64,000 nt of DNA, from contig CM041297.1 in the NCBI GenBank assembly GCA_023052935.1, positions 2,036,280-2,100,279 of the forward strand, written 5' to 3'. How positions within the stretch are numbered: position 1 is the first letter of the stretch; each line of letters opens with the position of its first letter. This stretch comes from Piezodorus guildinii (lineage: Eukaryota > Arthropoda > Insecta > Hemiptera > Pentatomidae). The notes under the pieces were generated by a model. The model saw nothing but the letters and a program-made list of their open reading frames with translations, was not told the origin of the DNA and searched no databases. Both the position numbers and the translations under genes were made by a program. Of this stretch, positions 45,701-54,700 are shown one piece after another.

Positions 45701-48686
45701 AATACACAACTTTAACATAATTACTCGACTTGAAACAATTTTTATCTCAATACATTTTACAGTAAAGGCTTTCAATGAGTTTTATTGCTGGTGTAGTGGC
45801 TGGCATAATATGCCCATGGTTGCTGATACAAACTGGCAGATGGCCCTAGCATTGTTTAAAAGCATTAAAAAAAATACTTTTAGATGTATTAAAAATGTAT
45901 GCCCTATGTCAGGTACTCGTTAAACATCCCTATCCTAATAAAACCTGGATAGAAAAAAATTATTACTCCCACTGTAGCATCGTCCGAAAGCCATGAAGTG
46001 AAAAAAAAAAAAAAAGCCTATCCTTCGGCTTTCAAATTTCAGAATTATTGCCTTTTGAACTTAGCGATCCTGATTGTAAAATTTCTTGAATATAAATTAA
46101 TAGAGTAGTTGTTTGTCAATGTTGTTTTATATTAGCTTTTTATTTATTAAACGGCCCTTTATGCTACTATGGCTAATCGGACGATGCTGCAGTGAGAGTC
46201 TAAATTTTGCCTATCCAGGTTTTATTAGGATAGTGATCTTTAACGAGTACCTGACATCGCACAGGCTCGGGACCACCTTTTAACGTCCCCTCCGAAGGAC
46301 GGCGTAACTAAGGATTTTTTACTCCCATTAAAAAATCCTAGGACCACCTGCGGGTTTGAACCCGTGACCTTTAGCATGGGAGGCTGTTACGCTAGCCACC
46401 AAGCTACAAGTGATCCCTAAAATCATCCATAACGACCTTAATATCACATGTGTTGCAGACCTTTCACGTACCAGATGTACCACATTCAAACCTACATAAA
46501 CCCTCTTGTTCGCAACCTATCAACCTCACATATCCCTGATAACCCTCCGAGGCGATTGAAAAGATGGCCTCGGGACCTTCTAACTTAAATAGACATGGAA
46601 GTTACTACCACTGGGTACTTTCTTCACAAGCCTTTTCACGCCCTTTATTCTATTTCAACACTTTTACTTGTTGTATTTATTTTTTTATACAGTTGTAAAA
46701 TTCAATAAAATATAAATTAAAAAAAAAATAATCGAGACTTTGGCCAATTTGTATTTCAACAATCTATTGGTACTATCTAATGAAATCGTTGCAAATCATA
46801 AGACAATCTTGTAATCAATCGATATCGAAAATTGATGTTCGTGCCGAGCTATGTAGAACATTGATAGTGACTTCTGTGATTTTAATAATTAGTTTAATCA
46901 AACGGAGGAAAAACCTTTTAGTGTTAAATTACTTTCCACCCTTTTAGGGTAAAAAAAATGTTTTTTTAAAATCTGGTGCGCGCAACTCACATCATTCACT
47001 TACCACGTATCATGAAATCAACCTTTAAATGTAAGCTTTAATATTACAAGATGTAGATTATTTCGATTAAAATATTTATTTCAAATTAAATGATATAACA
47101 TTGGAAATTATTACCTGCAATAATCACTTATGTCATAATTTTCCTCACTATGCGTTGCCTTTTACGAAATTGAAAATTAGATAACTTTTTTTTTAGTTTT
47201 TAAATTTCTATTGGTATATTGTACATTATATTAACCTTCTTATTTTCGTGGGGAAAATATTAACGTTGAAAATATGCCTGCAGTTTTCTCTTTTAGTTAA
47301 TTATCAATTTCATTCATATTTACTCTTTTATTATTGTTTGTTTATTTATTTAACGTCACATTATAAAATCAAAACGATTATTTAACTGCCTGAATCTACG
47401 ATGAATTACCGTGGCTTTACCCTTAAGTACTTCCAGGCATACTTTCTCCGATCCCTCCGTCCATTGTTCATCGCTGCTATATTGGGTTGTTTCACATGAA
47501 ATGTCTGTTTTTATAGTTTCTGAAATACATAAGGGATTTTGCAGGTCTCTGTTTTTTTCTTCCGAATGTTTACATATTTAAAGTAAGCAGTTACTAATCC
47601 TCTACCTTTGTGTTATAAACATTAGCTTCCCAATCAATTACCTACTTTTTAGTATACCTCCAAATATGAACATGGAAACTCGCGATTTACGAGTAATATT
47701 TTTGTACGAGTTTAAACTCGGCGATTCAGCAGCTGAAGCCGCTAGAAATATTTGCAAGGCGATTGGGGAAGGGAGTGTTAATGAACGGACCATTCGCCGT
47801 TGGTTTGCTAAGTTTCCAGCTGGGGATACCGACTTGAAAAACTTGTCCCGAGGAAGACCTCCGTCCGTAATAGACAACGATGTCCTCAAACATACAGTAG
47901 AAGGAAACCCCTACCAAACAGTTAAAGGACTCTCAGCAAAACTAAATGCAAGTGCATCAACCGTTTCCAGACATTTAAAGTGTATTGGGAAAGTAAAAAA
48001 GCTCGATACATGGGTACCTCATGATCTCACTGAGCTGCAGCAAGACCCCATGTTTAAAACATACCGTGCAAAAATTGAAAGAACTGGGCTACGACGTTCT
48101 TCCGCACCCACCATATTCTCCCGACTTGTCTCCAACAGATTAAAACCTTTTCAGGAATTTAGACAACTTCGTCAAAGGAAAACTTTTTGAAAATGATGAT
48201 CCAGTGAAAAGTTCGTTTTCAGATTTTGTTTCACTTCAAAGCTCAGAGTTTTTCAGTTCGGGGATAAAAAAGTTGGTGTCACGTTGGGAAAAATGTGTAG
48301 AAAAAGAAGGTAAATACTTCGAATAAAATGATCTTGCTTTCATATAGCATTTTTTAATAAAACTCCTTTACCTTTAAAACAGGCATTTCATGTGACACAA
48401 CCCAATAGTTTCATTTAAATCCTCTGCCTACTCTCGCAACATACGTTTCTTTATTCAGATTATTAATTTTTTTAATTTCATAGGCATTATTTTTGTATGT
48501 TCCTATTTTTTCATTGTTTTGTTTTGTCATTGCCATCATTCTATTCCATAGTTCTATCGTGATACCGTATTGATATGGGTCTCTTTTGTTTTCTGATGTT
48601 TTTAGCCTTGATGATGATTCATATGATTGAGCCGAAATGTCGCCAAAATCAAAATATGTTTTACGAGACTCTTGATGATTTCTACC

Positions 48687-48765
<79 letters not shown>

Positions 48766-51700
48766 AAATATTTGTCACGAATTCCCCAAACCTGGACTTA
48801 TTAAACTTATAATTGTATTTTTAGATTCCTTATGTATTATATATTTTTTTACTGTGTATTGTGTTACTGTTTCTTTATACAAAATCTGGTGTGGGCAACA
48901 CATGACTTTCACTTATCTCCATTTTTAAAATCAATGAAAGGATTTTCAAATAGAGATAAAAATACGTGAAACTATTATAGAATTAATTTAATTTAATTTA
49001 TATAGAAACTTGTGTTTTATTAAAAAATCTATTATATCATTATCTAAAATAATCAGTTAGTTTTATCTTCTTTTCATCACTCTCTATAAACTTTTAAAAG
49101 CTTGTGTATGAGATAATATTTTTTCTAAAATCTTTAGCTTTCCAACGGTATATCATACATGTATATTACTGCTCTTATGTTCAAAAACAAAAAAATGCAC
49201 TAAAAAAATATTTTTTTTCAGTTTTCTCCTTTAATTGCTTATCATATTTGCTCAACTTGCATATTTAGCTGTTAATTATCAATGCTAGCAAGATAATTTA
49301 GTTATTTTTATAGAATAAAATTAAAGGTACTTTAAAGGAAGAAAATTTAAAATATCGGCATTCAAGCCCCTCAAACCGTTTTTATCCAAATGAAACCTGC
49401 ATGATGTAACTGCAAGCCCATTAAATTTTACATCGATATAGCGAGTTTAATCAAAATCGTCGGAACCGTTTTTGAGAAAATCGAAAAAAAGGTGCAAAAT
49501 GCATGGTATAAAGTGGCTCTTATAGTAAGCTCATTTTAATGAAAAAGGTTTTGTAACGTCTCGGGCGTATATTAGGGTTAAATATGAAATTTCAGTTTCA
49601 TAGGACTTACCGTTTCCGCCCGGGAGTTACCACACACACACAGACCTTTTTACGGGACTTGGTTATTTGGACTCAGGGGACCCTAAAATGTGTATTTCCG
49701 TTGAAAACTGGAATTCGAAAATTTTCACGATCGCAATACTTTCCCTTACTATATATAGTAAGTGAAAGTAAAAATTGTGTTATATTATTTAAGTATTGTA
49801 TTATCTCTTACTGTATACTGTTACTGTTTGTTATTGTACTTTTATTGAATTGCCGCAGGTGAACTACTTTCCCACACACGGGCTCGCCTTAGTGGGATAG
49901 TTACTTCTACTTGAACTGTAAAATGTATGCATTTTGATTTAAATAAAGAAGTTTGGAAAACAAAACAAAAAAAAACAATTGAAGAATGAATGATGCCATT
50001 TTTTAGATACTGCGAATGCATTATGAGTGAATGGATGTAAATTGTTTTTTGTAAATATATAATATTATTTTTAATGCTTCTTTACCTGCTGCCCCATACT
50101 GCGGCTTGGCGTACCCATACTCTCCATCGACCCAGAGGCCGTCCTCTGTGACCCCGACTGACCTGGCCAGGATCCCGTCCAGCTGGAGGAACAGAGAGAG
50201 TACGAAGTAGAGGATGCTCATAGCGGGCCGCGAACTAACTGTACTGCAGAATTCTCGGCCTCACGACATCACTCCTCTATCTAAATACCCCGCACACTAT
50301 TCCCATCTGGGATCTTCCCGATCGCTTGGCCTTACGGAACGTTACGATTGGATTTCGTTCTTATCTTTAACTGTCAAGTACGTGCAAACACTAATCATCC
50401 TCTGTCGGTCATTATATCTTTTGCAAAATTATCTTGTGAGCATCACATAACTTTCACTTCTTGACTTGAAATTTTATCCTAGCAGCAAAATTAATATTAA
50501 ACATTTTCAAAGAAATTCTATTTAGTTCACTAAGTCACCTGTGATGTAGTGGCTGGTATAACAGCTTTCTGTGCTCTTGGTCGCAGTTAATACTTATCAC
50601 ACAGTAAAAATGGATGCTCGATGCAGGTACTCGTTAAAGATCCCTATTCTAATTAAACCTGGATAAAGCATCGTCCGATTGGTCATGGTAGTAAAGTTAA
50701 ATGATTAAACAAACAATAGCAGGGATCACTTATAGCTGGGTGGTTAGCATAACGGTCTCCTATGCCAAAGGTCACGGGTTCAAACCCGCAGGTGGTCCTA
50801 GGATTTTTTAATGGGAGTAAAAAATCCTTAGTTATGCCGTCCTTCGGTGGTCCCGAGCCTGTGCGATGTCAGGTACTAGTTAAAGATCCCTATCCTAATA
50901 AAACCTGGATAGGCAAAATTTAGGACTCCCGCTGTAGCATCGTCCGATTAGCCATAGTAACATAAAGTGACGTTAAATAAATAAACAAACAAACAATATC
51001 AAAAGTTTTCAAAGAAATTTCATCTAGTTCCTATGGAAACATCTCGAAATAATCTGTGCGAAAATTGAGGAGTATGCGAGAAAAAAAAATTAGCTCCAAT
51101 TTTTTTGGCGATTTATATTCGAGAAAATGGCCAATCACTACTCCCCAAGATCAAACCTCCATATATCAGCTATTTATTAACCGATTACAATTTTTTTTTT
51201 TTTTTTGTTAATTTTATTCTCTGTCGATAAACAAACAATTGATAATTGGATTCTCAGCATCTTGAAATGTGAAAGTACATACATACCCTTTTTTTCATTG
51301 GCGAAATAGGGAATTTTTTTCGTATTCATAAATTAGTGCGGCGCACAGTAGGAAGAAATCACGATTTAGTGAACAAAATTCTATAATTCTTGATCTAATC
51401 AAGACAAATTGAAAAATCTTTTTTCCTTTATGAGTAGAGAATATCCTTTATTAGTGAGTGTAAAAAAAATCACTTTTGCTACATTTTTAAATATATTTCA
51501 TACGCATGGATTTTATACATTTTTTTGTATTTGGTCAATATACTCAATTGGTTTACAACTAGCTTAGATATTGCGTTTTGGAATCAGTGGTAATTTTATG
51601 ATATAATGCTTTCAATTAGTGCTTTTCATATTACTTAATTGCCTATCAACAGCCATGTAAACAGTTATACCCTAAAATTGTTATTTGGAAATAATAAACC

Positions 51701-54700
51701 ATTGATTAATAATTTGCAGCGTTTTTTTTTTAATTTTAATTTTTTTATTTTTTTCAATATGCTTAATATTTTATTTCATTTAAACAATTTGAATCAAATA
51801 GCGCCGGTTCCCGAATTCCTAGGCAGTTTCTTTTTCGTCATTAATAGTGACTTTCTTAAACTTTGTTTTTTTTTATTTGTATTTGTTTTTTGTTTTTTTA
51901 TTTCTAGTTATTTTAGGGATCTTTAATGAGTACCTGACATCGCACAGGCTCGAGACCACCTTTTTAAGTCCTACCGAAGGACGGCGTAACTAAGGTCGCT
52001 GTAATACTTTAAATGACAATTGCCAGGTCTTGCGTTGCGGGCACTAGATTTTTTCAAAATACCACCACAACCTTCGATTATAATACAGCTTAATTGACTA
52101 TTTTCAAGGCAACTATGATTGACATTATCACAGACTGAAATAATAAGAAAGAATATTTTAACAGTTTTATAAATATTAATTATTTGATGAAAATTAGATA
52201 AATAGTCTAATGCTTCGAAAATAAATTACATCTTAATTTCAAGGCATCGTGATTCAAGCTGGAATATGAATTTTTTCGATTATTTGTTCTTTAGTTGTCC
52301 TTGGGGAATTCCCTTAGTTTTCGTATTTTTAAACGTTACCGATAACATAATGTGATGGATCGAATGTGTGGCATTATATCGTCATTGGAAAATTTATTAA
52401 CGATATGAAAAACAGAAACGATAACATTGAAAAGAATGGCTATTGTAGGATGAGTAAAATGAAAAGTTAAAAAAGTTAAAAAACAATTGAGACGTTGATT
52501 TCCAAAAGTTACTATATCCACTTTAGAAAATTTTGCAGGAAACGCAAAAATCTGTCATTTATTTATTATTGGACCAATTTACGCGATTCTTTTTTTATTA
52601 AAATCAAAAGTTGATTTTTAAGTGTGTTGCCAACTAATTTTTCTAAATTATTGCACTTTTCCGATGGTTTTAAACAATATAATATAGATATAGTACATTT
52701 TGGAAGAATATAACGTGCGATAAGTTGGTAACAGTCACTATAACCTTCCTGATACAACATTACCGATAACTAACGTCTTTATATCGTTAATTACTAAGTT
52801 ATGTATATTTCCTTATTCTCTCTCTGAGAAATATCTTTCTTTGTTCATTAATTACATTGATTATCTATTCTTCATAAAGAAAGTGAATAAATATATGTGA
52901 ATTTAGCAAATTTAACTATATTATTAAGGACGTGTAAACAATATTTAACGATAGATACTGATAAATAATAACTTTTGAGCTTTTATGTTACATAAAAAAA
53001 TCGACTACTAAGTTAGATCAGACACGGATTTTCTTCACATATTTAGCAAGTTCGTGGAATGCTAATTCCAATTATTTGCTGCATCAAATACCATTATTTT
53101 ATTAAAATGCGAGTTTCTGAAAATATTTAAACCAAATTTATGTTGCTGCAAGAAGAAGTACTATGAAAAAACTTAATTTAATTGACAACCTAAAAGAACC
53201 AAAGCGACGCAACTAAGTTGTTTCAAATAGCCTAAAAACTGATTATTAGGTTAAAACCAGTGATCAAAATAATAGCGGTGATTCAAGACGTGCTCAATTA
53301 ACCAATAAAAATGCATAAAATGATGAAAACAATAAATTAATGGTGATATATTACGCGGTTAGGTGCTTCTGCCGTATAGTAGGAAATATAGTACCTTTTG
53401 GAAGGAAATGAAAGGAAAGGTTATATCTGTTTACAGAGGATATAGTACCATTTGGAATGAAATAAAATGTGGATTTAGTACCTTTTGGGATGAAATGCAA
53501 TTTTTAAATACTTTTTTAAAGGATTTTTATGTTTTTAGATAGAATTTGATGACCGATTTAGATAAAACTAAACCATTAGAATACAAATATGTGAAAATAT
53601 CATCTTTGTTAGTTGTTTATCAAATTTGCTCAAGTTGCATATTTAGCTGTTAATTATCAATGCTAACAAGATAATTTAGTTATTTTTATATAATTAACAA
53701 AATTAAAGGTACTTTAGAAAAAGAAAATTTAAAGTATCGGCACTTAGGCACTGTCAGATTATTTCAATCAGAATGGAACCTACATGATATTAAAGCCCAT
53801 CAAAGTTTACATCGATATATTGAGTTAATTCAAAATCGTTAGAGCCTTTTTTTGAGAAAATCGTAAAAAGGTCCAAAATGCATGGTATAAAGTACATCTT
53901 CCGGTCAGTTGATTTTGATGAAAAAGTTTCTGTAACATCTCGGGCGTATAGTTGCCTTAAATATGAAATTTTAGTGTCCGAGGACTTTTCGTTTTTTGCG
54001 GGAGTTACCACACACACACAGACTTTTTGCGAGACTTGGTTATTTGGACTCAGGGGACCCTAAAACGTGTATTTCCGTTGAAAACTAGAATTCGAAAATT
54101 TTCACGATCGCAATACTTTTCCCTTACTATATATTTCATATATAGATAGGTGAAAGTAAAGAAGTGAAAGTTGTGTGTTGCGTACACGAGATTTTTTATG
54201 AATACTTTCTTGGCTTCAACACTGTCAGACACTATATAAGTACTACTTCCTATTTGGGACCCATATAAAAGAGAAGCATAGGTTTTTACTTGCCTATATT
54301 CAAAATATATAGTAAGGGTAAGTATTGCGATCGAAAAAAATTTCGTATTTCGGTTTTTAAAATACCCGCTTTGTCTCCTGTGTCGAAACAACCAAGTCGC
54401 ACCAACAACCAAGAGGTCTTTGTGCTTCCGTTTTTTGTAAGTCTAGCACGAAAACTAAAGGTCGTACTAAACTGAAATTTTATATTTAAGACATTGATAT
54501 GCCCGAGATGTTACAGCGACTTTTTCATCAACATCGGCTAATCAAAAGAGCCACTTTATACTATGCAGTTACCTCAATAACTGCTAAGAATTTGATTAAA
54601 CTTGCTATATCGATGTAAAAATTAACAGACTTTAGTGTTATGAATGCTGTTGTAAATTGTCTGACAGGGCTTAAAAACCGAATCATTTTTTTATTTGTAC

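Noticed and set aside
50086..50221. Exon 1a as an internal exon after exon 1b
   Set aside because: An acceptor upstream (ctgcag) would put the segment in a frame with an early stop; as a first exon with its own ATG the phase fits.
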